A stretch of DNA of 64,000 bases from Chryseobacterium sp. Leaf404 (lineage in GTDB: Bacteria > Bacteroidota > Bacteroidia > Flavobacteriales > Weeksellaceae). Position numbers and translations under genes: made by a program. The stretch is from positions 124,001-188,000 of the forward strand of contig NZ_LMQM01000014.1 of assembly GCF_001424145.1 (NCBI RefSeq). Direction: 5' to 3'. The notes below the pieces were generated by a model that saw only the letters and a list, made by a program, of their open reading frames with translations, had not been told where the DNA came from and did no database searches. How positions within the stretch are numbered: the first letter of the stretch is position 1; each line of letters begins with the position of its first letter. Positions 26,080 to 35,352 of the stretch are shown here, piece by piece.

Positions 26080-26520
26080 ATGAAAAAGTTACCCCAAATT
26101 ATACCGGCCATCATCATCAGTTTTCTGTTTCAGCAGAATGTAAATGCCCAAAAAGTTGAAAATAAGAAAGAACCAATCAATTACACGATAGAAAACTGTG
26201 TCAATGAGTTTGATCTGTCGAAAGCGAAAAAAACAAATTCCGGTTATCAATATTGGTTTGCTGATAAGAAATTCACTGAAGAAAATACTTTGAAAATGAG
26301 TATTGTAGAACCCGGAAAATCTACCCACGCGCCACACCGACATCCTGAGGAGGAATTTTTTTATATTCTGGAAGGAAAGGCTGCGTTTTATCTCAACGGT
26401 ATAACTGTGGAAGTCGGCCCAAATACGAGTTTGTATTGTCCACCCAATTCAGAGCATGGAATTAGTAATGCGGGAGATAAGGATTTGAAGTATCTGGTGA
26501 TTAAAAAGGATTTGAAGTAA
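26080..26520 (+). CDS. Secreted cupin, copy B
   Basis: This 146-residue protein has a signal peptide ending NVNAQ and one cupin_2 domain with STHAPHRHPEEEFF and CPPNSEHGIS metal-binding motifs. It is a near-identical copy of the gene at 21490, 4590 bp upstream in the same direction. Visible differences include Gly for Arg before STHAPH, Ile for Lys after YLNG, and several changes in and after the signal. The upstream 50 bp differ between copies, so the repeated segment seems limited to the gene itself. Function is unknown beyond the metal-binding cupin fold. Confidence 0.85.
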   Translation: MKKLPQIIPAIIISFLFQQNVNAQKVENKKEPINYTIENCVNEFDLSKAKKTNSGYQYWFADKKFTEENTLKMSIVEPGKSTHAPHRHPEEEFFYILEGKAAFYLNGITVEVGPNTSLYCPPNSEHGISNAGDKDLKYLVIKKDLK

Positions 26521-26571
26521 ATTTATCGTAGAAATTATTCTGAGGTTAATGAAATTTCGGTGAAATGAAAT

Positions 26572-27255
26572 TCATCGCATCCATCCTTCAACAATATAAT
26601 TTTTCTGATTCACTTTATATTCTTTATCATTATTTGGCTTGTACCAAAGTTCAATTCTCGCTCCATATTTATCTCCCCATGAGCCTTCATAAATTGCAAA
26701 TTCTCCGGTGTAAATCTTTTCTGAAGGTTTTTCCATAACAATTTTCGAACGTTCGTTTATCCGTTCTTCTGACAATCTGTCGTTTGAAGTTATTTCATAT
26801 GCTTTGATGTAAAAATATCCTGCAACTTTTGGTTGATGATTAATGTAAAAATTATAAATACCGGGCTGCGAAATTTCTGATAATCTAAAATCGTTTAGCT
26901 TTAAATCTTGTACCGTGATTTCTTTGTCAACAGGTATTTCAAATTTTATATTTTTTGGAATTGTTTTGTCTGCGCCATAAAAATCGGGTGGTGAAAATGT
27001 AAAATACATTGAAACGGAAAAGAACAAAAATGCCGAAATTATCATTTGAGGAAACAGTAAATACCATTTTTTAATAACGATTTGAACAAGCGCAGAAATT
27101 ATGTTACCCAAAACATTGAGATAGAAAATGCCCAAAGCAAGATCTACAACATTGTCTTTTTTCAGAATCATTCCCAATTCCAAAATAACATAAGGAATCA
27201 AATAGGCAATTATTGGAATCCACCAGATCAGAAAGTATTTTTTTATATATTTCAT
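26572..27255 (-). CDS. Membrane protein with extracytoplasmic domain
   Basis: This 227-residue protein has three predicted transmembrane helices (about 8-28, 42-62 and 68-90), followed by a soluble beta-rich domain (about 100-227) containing YNFYINHQPKVAGYFYIKAYE and FAIYEGSWGDKYGARIELWY. I do not recognise a family. Its start codon directly abuts the stop of the next upstream gene (27256-27258), so the two are surely co-transcribed and probably translationally coupled. Confidence 0.65.
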   Translation of the reverse strand: MKYIKKYFLIWWIPIIAYLIPYVILELGMILKKDNVVDLALGIFYLNVLGNIISALVQIVIKKWYLLFPQMIISAFLFFSVSMYFTFSPPDFYGADKTIPKNIKFEIPVDKEITVQDLKLNDFRLSEISQPGIYNFYINHQPKVAGYFYIKAYEITSNDRLSEERINERSKIVMEKPSEKIYTGEFAIYEGSWGDKYGARIELWYKPNNDKEYKVNQKNYIVEGWMR

Positions 27256-27750
27256 TTAATATTTTCTACTAAGATTTTTTATCTCCTCCAAAAATTGCTT
27301 CATCTCCACTGCTTTCTGTGTCCCAATCAACAGTTTCTTCCCATCCTTAAAAACCAGTTGCAACCCCATATTTCCTGAGATATTATAGGCTTTTCCTCTT
27401 CCAAAAGATATAATTCTTAAACCCCAGCCACCATAATCCATAAGCGGAGAATATTGCCGGATGAATGCTTTGTCAATGTTTTTCCATGGAAAATATTTGA
27501 ACTGCAGATGAAAAGGAAAAAGCCGAACCCTTATGCCCAAATGATCAATTTTAGTTTCCAGTTTAATGATGAAAAATAAAAAGAAAATCACAACAGGAAC
27601 AGCAGTTGAAATTATCAACTCTGTGCGGGAGAAATATTCTGCATTTTCATAGGAGTTGTACGCAGAAAATCCGAGTACAAAAAAAATAATCAACCAAAGC
27701 CACCATTGTCTGAAGCGCTGTATTTCGTAAAATTCGGGATTCTCTTTCAT
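27256..27750 (-). CDS. Membrane protein, PH-like domain
   Basis: The 164-residue protein starts FYEIQRFRQWWLWLII, a common N-terminus of small Bacteroidota membrane proteins (possibly the DUF6141 family, which I cannot confirm). Two transmembrane helices (about 15-32 and 45-64) are followed by a domain with IDHLGIRVRLFPF, YFPWKNIDKAFIRQY and GLQLVFKDGKKLLIGTQKAVEMKQFLEEI. The strand order and final helix resemble a bacterial pleckstrin-homology fold. It precedes the 227-residue membrane protein in an operon with zero spacing. Function unknown. Confidence 0.65.
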   Translation of the reverse strand: MKENPEFYEIQRFRQWWLWLIIFFVLGFSAYNSYENAEYFSRTELIISTAVPVVIFFLFFIIKLETKIDHLGIRVRLFPFHLQFKYFPWKNIDKAFIRQYSPLMDYGGWGLRIISFGRGKAYNISGNMGLQLVFKDGKKLLIGTQKAVEMKQFLEEIKNLSRKY

Positions 27751-27977
27751 TGGATTTAATTGGTGTTTAAAATTATGAAAATTTTAATTGGTTTTGTGTT
27801 GGAAGTTCAGTCTGATTACACAAATGCTGATAATTTCACAGAATTTCAGTTTAAAATTTGAAACACCACATCAGTTTGACAGATGAAGATTTATCCGTTA
27901 AATAATATCGGGAGAAGTTGAAATGACTTTTAAGAAATATTTAAGGTTTTAAATCTAATAAATACTCAGAATATTTT

Positions 27978-27985
27978 TACTTTTG
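27978..27985 (+). promoter_or_regulatory. -7 box upstream of DUF4861-PL10 pair
   Basis: TACTTTTG matches TAnnTTTG and lies 15 bp before the preferred ATG at 28001. The predicted leader would be very short, which is usual for Bacteroidota genes lacking a Shine-Dalgarno site. It also argues against the TTG at 27983 as start, as that lies within the box. Confidence 0.4.
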
Positions 27986-28000
27986 ATAAAACTACATTTT

Positions 28001-29185
28001 ATGTTCAGACAAAAAAAATGGAAACTGGGTTTGAGTTGTGCAATCGTTTGCATTGCTGCAAATTTTATGAATGCGCAGACTTCAATTCAGGTTAAAAACA
28101 CTCAGGATTTTGCCAGAAATGAAGTCGTTTCTGTTTCAACTAAGCAATTGAAAGTATTTTTAGGGAAAAATAAAGCGGAAGATTTAAGAATAAAAGACGC
28201 CCAAAACCAATATCTGCCGATTCAGTGGATCGATAATGACGGTGACGGGAAAAATGATGTACTTCTTTTTCAGGCGAAACTGGATGCGAAGAAAACAAAC
28301 TCTTACACAATTATTGCGGATGCAAATACACCGATTCCTGAGAGTAAAGTGACCACATATTCCAGATTGGTTCCGGAAAGAGTTGACGATTACACGTGGG
28401 AAAATGATAAAATTGCGTTCAGAGTGTATGGCCCGAAAGGTCAGGCTGAAGCGTTGGCAAAAGTGAAAGGAAGCACACTTTCCAGCGGTGTCGATATCTG
28501 GTTTAAAAGAACCGAAAAATCTGTTATTAATGAATGGTACAAGGGTTATCAGACGGATCCGATGTATTATCACAAAGACACAAGAGGTGAAGGCTACGAT
28601 CCGTATCACGTGGGAGACAGCCGTGGAACGGGAGGAATAGGAATATGGAAAGACGAAAAACTGCAGGTTTCCCAGAACTTTGTGACTTCAAAAACCATTG
28701 CAGAAGGTCCGCTGAGAACCGTTTTTGAACTGACGTATGCGCCGTGGAGTGAATTTGGAGTAAAAGAAACAAAAAGAATTTCTCTTGATTTGGGTTCCAA
28801 TTTTTCTAAATTTGAATCTACTTTTGAAACTGAAAAACAAGTTCCCAATTACACGGTCGGAATTTCTTTACATAAAAACGAAGGCGAATCTAAACTGAAT
28901 GATCAGGCCGGATATTATCTGCATTGGGAAAAAATAGATGATGCTTTTGTGGGCGAGGGAATTGTGGTAGATCCGAAAATTGTTCAAAAATCGGTAGCTT
29001 TCAAATCTGAAACACCGGACCAGAGTAATCTTCTAGTTATAACGAAGCCTCAGAAAAAACTTACATATTACGCAGGTTTTGCATGGCAGAAAAGCGGACA
29101 AATTCAAACTCAAAAAGATTGGGAAAATCTGTTGCAGAAGCAGGCGAAAATTGTTGCCAATCCGCTTATAATTACTCTTAAATAA
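28001..29185 (+). CDS. DUF4861-family pectin-locus protein
   Basis: From the ATG at 28001 the protein has 394 residues with a signal peptide (KLGLSCAIVCIAANFMNAQ). The mature part starts with strand segments (IQVKNTQDFARNEVVSVSTKQL, QYLPIQWIDNDGDGKNDVLLFQ) and continues with WYKGYQTDPMYYHKDTRGEG and LHWEKIDDAFVGEGIVVDP, the DUF4861 layout. Such proteins are common in pectin and rhamnogalacturonan loci of Bacteroidota; their chemistry is not settled, but a lyase or hydrolase role has been considered. A second DUF4861 gene lies at 44083 in the same locus. A pectate lyase follows after 9 bp. An Asp-rich DNDGDGKND stretch could bind calcium. Confidence 0.8.
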   Translation: MFRQKKWKLGLSCAIVCIAANFMNAQTSIQVKNTQDFARNEVVSVSTKQLKVFLGKNKAEDLRIKDAQNQYLPIQWIDNDGDGKNDVLLFQAKLDAKKTNSYTIIADANTPIPESKVTTYSRLVPERVDDYTWENDKIAFRVYGPKGQAEALAKVKGSTLSSGVDIWFKRTEKSVINEWYKGYQTDPMYYHKDTRGEGYDPYHVGDSRGTGGIGIWKDEKLQVSQNFVTSKTIAEGPLRTVFELTYAPWSEFGVKETKRISLDLGSNFSKFESTFETEKQVPNYTVGISLHKNEGESKLNDQAGYYLHWEKIDDAFVGEGIVVDPKIVQKSVAFKSETPDQSNLLVITKPQKKLTYYAGFAWQKSGQIQTQKDWENLLQKQAKIVANPLIITLK

Positions 29186-29194
29186 TTTAAAAAA

Positions 29195-30217
29195 ATGATC
29201 AATTTAAAACTGACTGTAGCTTCATTTTGTCTGATAACATCAGCATTTTCTGCGCAGGTAAAAGATACTTTAGCCGAAAAAATGATGGTGTATCAGCTTC
29301 CGAACGGCGGTTGGGGAAAACATAACAGCGACAAAAAAAATGTAGACTACACTAAAAAGATAGACGCTAAACTTTTAAAAATAATCAAGGCCAACGATAA
29401 TGATCTTGCGACAATTGACAACAATGCAACCTCAAAGGAGATTAATGGTTTGATAAAAGCTTACGGTACTACAAAAAATCCTGCATACCTGAAATCTGCT
29501 GAAAAAGGAATTGAGTATTTGCTGTCGATGCAGTATGAAAACGGTGGATTTCCGCAATATTTTCCAAACTCTGCGATTTACAGAAAGCAGGTGACTTACA
29601 ATGACAATGCGATGATCAACGCGTTAACTGTTCTGTACAATGTTGCTGAAGGAAAAGAGGGTTTCGATGCGGTAGATCAAAAATTAAAGGAAAAATCAAA
29701 AATTGCCGTTCAAAAAGGGCTTGACTGTATTCTAAAAACTCAGGTCATGCAAAACGGTAAACTTTCCATCTGGGCAGACCAATACAACGAAGTGACTTTA
29801 GTTCCTGAAAAAGCGAGAGCCTTTGAACCGATGTCTCTGGCAACCGGAGAATCTGTGAACATTGTGAAGTTTCTGATGATGCAGCCCGTAACTCCGGAAA
29901 TTGAAAAATCTGTAAGGGCGGCAGTTGAATGGTTTAAGGCGAGTAAAATTGAAGGGTACACCTACAGTGTTTCGAAAGAAAATGATAAACCAATCCGTAC
30001 ACTGAGCAAAAAAGAAGGCTCAGCAGTTTGGGCGAGATTTTATGATATTCCAACAAACAAACCTGTTTTCGGTGACCGAGACGGAAGTGTGAAATTTAAT
30101 TATGAAGAGGTTTCTGAAGAGCGTAGAATGGGCTACAGCTGGTACAATGAGGCGGGAACAAAACTCATTGAGAATGATTATCCAAAATGGTTGAAGAGAA
30201 ATAAACTTTCGCAATAA
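29195..30217 (+). CDS. Pectate lyase, PL10 family
   Basis: This 340-residue secreted enzyme (signal ending AFSAQ) matches PL10. It opens with MMVYQLPNGGWGKH, has ATIDNNATSKEINGL and YLLSMQYENGGFPQYFPNSAIYRKQVTYNDNAM, where the conserved Asp/Asn residues lie, and WADQYNEVTLVPEKARAFEPMSLATGES in the toroid core. Family members cut de-esterified homogalacturonan by beta-elimination with calcium. The final RRMGYSWYNEAGTKLIENDYPKW is also typical. It is the second gene of a two-gene plus-strand unit with DUF4861, convergent to the large minus-strand pectin operon. The product acts in the periplasm or at the cell surface. Confidence 0.9.
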   Translation: MINLKLTVASFCLITSAFSAQVKDTLAEKMMVYQLPNGGWGKHNSDKKNVDYTKKIDAKLLKIIKANDNDLATIDNNATSKEINGLIKAYGTTKNPAYLKSAEKGIEYLLSMQYENGGFPQYFPNSAIYRKQVTYNDNAMINALTVLYNVAEGKEGFDAVDQKLKEKSKIAVQKGLDCILKTQVMQNGKLSIWADQYNEVTLVPEKARAFEPMSLATGESVNIVKFLMMQPVTPEIEKSVRAAVEWFKASKIEGYTYSVSKENDKPIRTLSKKEGSAVWARFYDIPTNKPVFGDRDGSVKFNYEEVSEERRMGYSWYNEAGTKLIENDYPKWLKRNKLSQ

Positions 30218-30223
30218 TTAAAG

Positions 30224-30297
30224 AAACCTCATTGGTTTTCAAAACCTATGTGGTTTGATCTAAAAACAAATCCTGACGCTTGACTGCATCAGGATTT
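30224..30297. terminator. Two convergent hairpins after PL10
   Basis: A 16-bp imperfect stem (30224-30239 with 30241-30256; 14 pairs) is followed by AAATCCTGA / TCAGGATTT (30268-30276 and 30289-30297). They lie between the convergent PL10 and GH95 genes and probably stop transcription from one or both sides. T-runs are weak. Confidence 0.45.
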
Positions 30298-30434
30298 CTT
30301 ATGTTTCCAGCTCACGCGGATTTTGCGGATCGTGCTGATTTTTTCTTCGATTACTTTTACCTAAAATTATATTAAAAATTCGTGTATTCGTGGCAACAAA
30401 AAGATCTGTGAAAATGCGTGAAATCTGTGCAAAT
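30298..30434. repeat. Dispersed short repeats between PL10 and GH95
   Basis: The gap holds a copy of the ACGCGGATTTTGCGGAT repeat (30313-30335; compare 10923) and a run of GTGAAAATGCGTGAAATCTG-type text near 30408-30430, also seen at 35657 and 40850. No gene is visible. Confidence 0.5.
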
Positions 30435-32909
30435 CTACTTCGCTTCAAAACTGTAAACTCCGCCTTTTTCAGTTTTAAAATCAAACATTTCTGTTTCCGG
30501 AACTGCAAAATCTTTCAGCTCTGCTTTGGCCGATTTTAAAGGCGTTTTAATAACATCCACTTCATAATATTCGTTGGAGTTTGACCCTTTTGCTGAGGTG
30601 AAATTTGTTTTCGATTTTAAATTTAGACCTTTCGCCACTCTTATTCTTGCATTTCCACCTAAAGAAGATTTTATAACCAGTTTGGTCAGTTTGGAATTTT
30701 TCCAGTCCATATCGATTTCAAAACCGCCTCTTGCTTTCAGACCTTTCACAGAGCCGTTTGGCAATGCATCGGGAAGTGCAGGCAACAGGTAAATGTATCC
30801 GTCATAGCTTTGCAAAAGCATTTCAGCAATGCCGGAAGTACAGCCGAAATTTCCATCAATCTGAAACGGCGGATGTGCATCCAGAAGATTCGGATAGGTT
30901 CCTCCAGACTGGCCTTTTGTTTCGAGTGGAGCGGGAGTCAACTGGTCTGAAATGAGTTTAAAAGCACGGTTTCCATCCAATAATCTTGCCCACCAGTTCA
31001 CTTTCCAGCCCATCGACCAGCCTGTGGATTTATCGCCACGGTAAATCATTGAATTTTTTGCAGCTTCAGCCAGTTCAGCGTTTCTCAACGGTGAAATCTG
31101 TCCCGAGGGAAATAAGCCGTACAGATGCGAAATATGTCTGTGTTTGTCATCCGTTCGATCCATATCAGTCAGCCATTCCTGAAGTTGAGCATGTTGCCCG
31201 ATCTGCATTGGCGGAAGTTTTGACAAAGCCGATTTCACTTTATCGGAAAGATTTTTATCCTGATTTAAAATTTTTGATGCATTGATGAAATTATTGAATA
31301 CATCAAAAACCAACTGGTTGTCCATTGTCGTTCCCGCAGTGATGCTTACGTTTTTGAAGTATTTATTTTCCGGCGACATTGATGGCGACACCACGAGATA
31401 TTTTTTTGAAGGATCCTGTTGAAGAACGTCTAAGTAAAACAACGCACAACCTTTTAGAGCTTCATAATTTTTCTTTAAAAATTCCTTGTCTCCGGTGTAT
31501 AGATAGTGGTTCCAAACGTGTTGAGTAAGCCACGCTCCGCCCATCGGCCACATTCCGTAGAAGCCGCCATCAACGACTCCCGTGATTCGCCAAAGATCGG
31601 TGTTGTGATGCATATTCCAGCCTCTTGCTTTGTACATTTCTTTGGCAGATTCTTTTCCTGTCACAGACAAATCCTGAATCATATCAAACAATGGCTCGTG
31701 CATTTCGCTGAGGTTGGTATTTTCGGCAGGCCAGTAATTCATTTCTGTATTGATGTTGACCGTATATTTGCTGTCCCAAGCCGGATTCAGCTGATAATTC
31801 CAGATGCCTTGCAGATTGGCTGGCTGCGTTCCCTGTTGAGAGGAAGAAATCAAAAGGTAACGTCCAAACTGGAAGTATAAAGCTACCAAATCCGGATCTT
31901 GTGAATTTCCAAATTCTTTAATTCTTATATCGGTTGTTTTCTTAGCTTGTTCGGTTATTCCTAAATCTAAACTGACACGCTTGAAATATTTCTGGTATTT
32001 TTCAATATGAGCCTTTAATTCATCATTATATTTTTTGTTTAAAGCCTTATTTAAATATTCTGAAACTCTTGCGTCTGGATTTCCTGAAAGGTCATTATAT
32101 TTTTTAAAATTAGTTGCAATAGAAACATAAATTACAACTTCATCTGCAGTGGTAATTTCAAGCTTGTCTTTTGTTGAGGTCAATTTTCCACCTTTTAAAA
32201 CTGGAACTGCAATAGTTTTAAAATTAATTTTCCCGGTTTTATTGTCCACAGAACCACTTGTTCCATTAATGACCAATTGATTTTTCTCTGTGAAAATAGA
32301 ATTGATTTTGTGTGGAGTAGAGGCATTGACAGAGAAATTTAGACTACCTTTTTTGCTTGAGGAAAGTTTAATCACCACCACATTATCGGCAAATGATGAG
32401 AAAATTTCACGTTTAAAAGTCACACCATTCACTTCGTAAGAAACCGTGCTTATTGCTTTTTCAATATCTAAAGTCCGGCCGTAGTTTTTAAAATTTTCAT
32501 GACCTTTAAAATCTAAAAAAAGATCGCCCATCGTCTGATACGGCATTCCGTAATTCAGATCTTTCGGAGCTTGTCGCGGATAGGTTATATTGGTTAAATC
32601 CTGTGCTTTTTCAAACTGTCCATCACTAATCAGTCGACGAACTTTTTGAATACTGTCGAACGTGTTTTTCGGGACATTATTTCCTGGTTCGCCCGCCCAG
32701 ATTGTCTCCTCATTGAGCTGAAGATGCTCCTGAGCTACGCCACCAAAAACCATTGCTCCCAATCTTCCGTTTCCGATGGGAAGTGCTTCGTTCCAGTTTT
32801 CAGCGGGCTTGTTGTAAGTTAATTTAAGATTCTGTTGTGCAAAAGTTGATATAGAAATCACCGTTCCGCAAGCCAGTAAGATTATTTTATGTTGAATGAT
32901 TTTTAGCAT
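30435..32909 (-). CDS. GH95 alpha-L-fucosidase/galactosidase
   Basis: This 824-residue secreted protein (signal ending STFAQ) is a GH95 enzyme. It begins with [28 protein letters not shown] and [12 protein letters not shown], the conserved N-terminal beta-supersandwich. The (alpha/alpha)6 catalytic part shows [32 protein letters not shown] with the catalytic Asn pair, MHHNTDLWR, and [23 protein letters not shown] with the general Asp. The general acid should lie in [11 protein letters not shown], but I cannot verify it. It removes terminal alpha-L-fucose or L-galactose from side chains. It is the last gene of the pectin operon, so decorated pectin (RG-I or RG-II side chains) may be a substrate. 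Confidence 0.9.
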   Translation of the reverse strand: MLKIIQHKIILLACGTVISISTFAQQNLKLTYNKPAENWNEALPIGNGRLGAMVFGGVAQEHLQLNEETIWAGEPGNNVPKNTFDSIQKVRRLISDGQFEKAQDLTNITYPRQAPKDLNYGMPYQTMGDLFLDFKGHENFKNYGRTLDIEKAISTVSYEVNGVTFKREIFSSFADNVVVIKLSSSKKGSLNFSVNASTPHKINSIFTEKNQLVINGTSGSVDNKTGKINFKTIAVPVLKGGKLTSTKDKLEITTADEVVIYVSIATNFKKYNDLSGNPDARVSEYLNKALNKKYNDELKAHIEKYQKYFKRVSLDLGITEQAKKTTDIRIKEFGNSQDPDLVALYFQFGRYLLISSSQQGTQPANLQGIWNYQLNPAWDSKYTVNINTEMNYWPAENTNLSEMHEPLFDMIQDLSVTGKESAKEMYKARGWNMHHNTDLWRITGVVDGGFYGMWPMGGAWLTQHVWNHYLYTGDKEFLKKNYEALKGCALFYLDVLQQDPSKKYLVVSPSMSPENKYFKNVSITAGTTMDNQLVFDVFNNFINASKILNQDKNLSDKVKSALSKLPPMQIGQHAQLQEWLTDMDRTDDKHRHISHLYGLFPSGQISPLRNAELAEAAKNSMIYRGDKSTGWSMGWKVNWWARLLDGNRAFKLISDQLTPAPLETKGQSGGTYPNLLDAHPPFQIDGNFGCTSGIAEMLLQSYDGYIYLLPALPDALPNGSVKGLKARGGFEIDMDWKNSKLTKLVIKSSLGGNARIRVAKGLNLKSKTNFTSAKGSNSNEYYEVDVIKTPLKSAKAELKDFAVPETEMFDFKTEKGGVYSFEAK

Positions 32910-32955
32910 TATTTGATTTAAGTTTTTTAATAAGTATTTAATTATTACTCACCAA

Positions 32956-33861
32956 TTATTTATTATTCATATTCCTAAGCCAGTCTGCACAGATTTTCTT
33001 CCAGTTATCTGTCAATTCAGTTTTATTTGAAATTCCGATGTTGTGTTCACCTTCCGGGAAAATAAACAGGGCTCCTTTAACTTTATTTTTATTCATCGCT
33101 TCGTAATATAAAATTGAGTTGATTACTGGTACGGCATTGTCATTTTGAGCATGAAATAAAATGGTTGGTGGTGTTTTTTCGGTCACGCTATTTTGCATTG
33201 AATATTCTTTGATTTTTTCGTAAGAAGCATTTTCTCCTAAAAGATTGTTGCGGCTTCCTTTATGAGCAAATTCTCCCAGATCAATCACGGGAGAAACCAA
33301 AATGGCAAAATTTGGAAGTGTTGAAACACCTATCCATTCACTTTTCAATTCAGTATAATCAGTCGGAATATTACTTACCATTGCCGCCAGATGTCCACCC
33401 GCAGAAGTTCCTAAAACTCCAATCTGATCAGGTGAAATTCCGTACTGACTAGCATTTTTTCTGATTAGTTTAATTGCGGCCTGAATATCCTGCAATGGAC
33501 CAATTTCTCTCTGTTTTAAATCCGGAGAAGTAGGTAAGCGGTAGTTTAAAACAAATGCTGAAATTCCTAATGTGTTGAGCCATTTTGCGTACGAATATCC
33601 GCCCAAATCGTAAGTTAAATGTCTGTAGCCACCACCGGGAATAATGATGACAGCCATCTTTTTTCTCTCTTCTTTGGCAGGCAGAAAAGCGAACAGTTCA
33701 GCTTCCTGAATCTGTGTAATCCGTCCTTCTTTTTCTTCAATAATGTTTAATTTTAAACCTTTGGAATTGGGCATTGTACCTTGTTCCCAAACTGCTATTT
33801 TCTGTTGAGCTGAAATTTGAATTCCAATAAAAATGCTGAATATAAGGATGAAGTTTTTCAT
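32956..33861 (-). CDS. Secreted alpha/beta hydrolase, esterase-like (first of a tandem pair)
   Basis: The protein has 301 residues with a signal peptide ending QISAQ. It is an alpha/beta hydrolase of the BD-FAE/acetyl-xylan esterase type: VIIPGGGYRHL is the oxyanion-hole HGGG-like loop, LGTSAGGHLA holds the nucleophile serine, FHAQNDNAVP the acid Asp and EGEHN the histidine. All catalytic residues are present. Its likely job is to remove acetyl or similar esters from pectin oligomers. A paralogue of similar length lies 176 bp upstream, at 34038, in the same direction. It precedes GH95 in the operon. Confidence 0.8.
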   Translation of the reverse strand: MKNFILIFSIFIGIQISAQQKIAVWEQGTMPNSKGLKLNIIEEKEGRITQIQEAELFAFLPAKEERKKMAVIIIPGGGYRHLTYDLGGYSYAKWLNTLGISAFVLNYRLPTSPDLKQREIGPLQDIQAAIKLIRKNASQYGISPDQIGVLGTSAGGHLAAMVSNIPTDYTELKSEWIGVSTLPNFAILVSPVIDLGEFAHKGSRNNLLGENASYEKIKEYSMQNSVTEKTPPTILFHAQNDNAVPVINSILYYEAMNKNKVKGALFIFPEGEHNIGISNKTELTDNWKKICADWLRNMNNK

Positions 33862-33935
33862 TGATTAAAATTTGTTTAAATCTGAATTACTGACACTTTT
33901 TTAATTAATAACAAATTTGTTTTGATGACAAATCC

Positions 33936-34019
33936 GCAGCCCGACTTGAACGGAGCTCTTTTTGTGAGGAGGAAAGACGAATAAAAAAGCGGGAGTGGAA
34001 GGCGGAATAGCTGCCCAAA
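33936..34019 (-). repeat. Dispersed structured repeat, copy 1
   Basis: It begins GCAGCCCGACTTGAACGGAG and ends GGCGGAATAGCTGCCCAAAT, and GCAGC/GCTGC plus CCCG/CGGG can pair. A second copy with the same ends lies at 42698-42803. In this copy the central stem is only about six base pairs, CTTTTT with AAAAAG. I have seen this kind of sequence many times in Chryseobacterium-like intergenic regions, but its function is unknown to me. Confidence 0.7.
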
Positions 34020-34037
34020 TGAATTACTCATTACCCA

Positions 34038-34937
34038 TTACTTATTACCCATACTAAAAAGCCAGTCTGCACACAGTTTTTTCCAGTTTTCGTTGATCGG
34101 ATCTTTATCAGTCACAAAAAAACGGTGGCCACCTTTAGGAAAAATAAATATTGAACCTTTTACCTTATTTGTTATCATCGCTTTGAAATAAAGAATGCTG
34201 TTCATCGGCGGAACGGCGGTATCATCCTGATTGTGAAATAAAATGGTAGGTGGCGTCTTTTCCGTTACTCTATTTTGCATCGAAAATTCTGCAATTTTTT
34301 CTGAAGAAGCGTTTTCTCCGAGCAAACTTTCACGACTTCCCTTATGTACAAATTCCCCAAAGTCGATGACCGGACAAAAAAGAACAGCAAAATTCGGGAT
34401 GGTGGAAATTTCTGACCAATCACCTTTTAACTCGGTATAATCTTTAGAAATATTGCTCGCCATTGTCGCCAAATGTCCGCCTGCTGAGGTTCCCACAACG
34501 CCTACCAGATCGGGAGAAATTTCCCACTGGTCTGCATTTTTTCTGATGTATTTGATGGAAGCCTGAATATCCTGCAAAGGCGCAATTTCTCTCTGAATTA
34601 AATCGGTTGAGGTAGGCAATCTGTAGTTTAAAACAAATGCGGAAATTCCCAAAGTGTTCATCCATTTTGCGATTTGAAAAGCCCCTTCATCATAAGTCAG
34701 TTTTGAATAACCACCGCCGGGAATGATGATAACGGACTTCTGATTTCTCTCCTTTACGGGAGGCAAAAATGCAAAAAGTTCAGCTTCTTTCAGTTCTGCC
34801 AATTCTTTTTTCTTTTTGGTCTTTGAAACCAAAATTTTCGAGTTGGGCATTTCACCTTTTGGCCAAAATAGAAGTTTTTCCTGAGCAGAAACTTGCGCAA
34901 AAAGTAAAATAATTAAGATGAAAATTGCTTTCTTCAT
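34038..34937 (-). CDS. Secreted alpha/beta hydrolase, esterase-like (second of a tandem pair)
   Basis: This 299-residue protein is clearly a paralogue of the product at 32956; most of the mature chain can be aligned without gaps. The signal ends at QVSAQ. The nucleophile elbow GTSAGGHLA, the NQDDTAVP acid loop and KGGHRF histidine loop are kept. Differences are mainly at the C-terminus (GGHRFFVTDK instead of GEHNIGISNK). A role in pectin deacetylation is inferred. The pair suggests a local duplication with possible change of specificity. It is separated from the first copy by one of the dispersed repeats. Confidence 0.8.
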   Translation of the reverse strand: MKKAIFILIILLFAQVSAQEKLLFWPKGEMPNSKILVSKTKKKKELAELKEAELFAFLPPVKERNQKSVIIIPGGGYSKLTYDEGAFQIAKWMNTLGISAFVLNYRLPTSTDLIQREIAPLQDIQASIKYIRKNADQWEISPDLVGVVGTSAGGHLATMASNISKDYTELKGDWSEISTIPNFAVLFCPVIDFGEFVHKGSRESLLGENASSEKIAEFSMQNRVTEKTPPTILFHNQDDTAVPPMNSILYFKAMITNKVKGSIFIFPKGGHRFFVTDKDPINENWKKLCADWLFSMGNK

Positions 34938-34964
34938 AACTTATTTAAAGCTTACTGTTAAAAA

Positions 34965-34997
34965 AAACCTAACAGGTTTTAAAAACCTGTTAGGTTT
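34965..34997 (-). terminator. Intrinsic terminator of kdgF
   Basis: AAACCTAACAGGTTTT and AAAACCTGTTAGGTTT form a 15-16-bp near-perfect stem with almost no loop. In minus-strand direction it is followed by the T-run complementary to the A-run at 34960-34967. It lies directly after the kdgF stop and would separate it from the esterase genes. Confidence 0.7.
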
Positions 34998-35010
34998 GAG
35001 TATTTTGAAT

Positions 35011-35352
35011 TTAGCCAATTAAAAAATCTTCTCTAAACGGTGTGAACGCATCAACTAGTTTTCCTGCTTCAAGACATTTTACGCCATGAAAAATATTGGG
35101 TTGGGCAAAAAAACCGTCGCCTTTTTGTAGGATTTTGGTTTCACCGTCAACGGTCACTTCAAACTTTCCTTCCGCAACGTATGTGATTTGCGAATGAAAA
35201 TGCTGATGTAAAGTTCCAATCGCATTTTTTTCAAATTTAACGATGACCATCATCACCTGAGAATTGTATCCCACAAATTGTCTGGAAACACCATCTCCTA
35301 AATCTTCCCATTCGGAATTGCCATCGAAAAAAGGTTCTTTTTTGAAATTCAT
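35011..35352 (-). CDS. kdgF: KdgF-like unsaturated-uronate linearising cupin
   Basis: This is a 113-residue single cupin without a signal peptide, so cytoplasmic. HQHFHSQITYVAEGKFEV provides metal-binding His49, His51 or His53 and Gln55, and PNIFHGVKCLE provides His89. The C-terminal FTPFREDF is the typical KdgF ending. KdgF catalyses ring opening of 4,5-unsaturated galacturonate to 4-deoxy-L-threo-5-hexosulose uronate, the substrate of KduI encoded at 53582. It is in the middle of the extracellular enzyme genes, although its product must work with the intracellular pathway. A strong terminator follows. Confidence 0.85.
   Translation of the reverse strand: MNFKKEPFFDGNSEWEDLGDGVSRQFVGYNSQVMMVIVKFEKNAIGTLHQHFHSQITYVAEGKFEVTVDGETKILQKGDGFFAQPNIFHGVKCLEAGKLVDAFTPFREDFLIG

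Noticed and set aside
28184..28609. A 141-codon minus-strand frame
   Set aside because: It is antisense to the DUF4861 gene, which has a signal peptide and family features.
31506..31880. A 124-codon plus-strand frame inside GH95
   Set aside because: GH95 motifs are continuous on the other strand; this frame has no motif.
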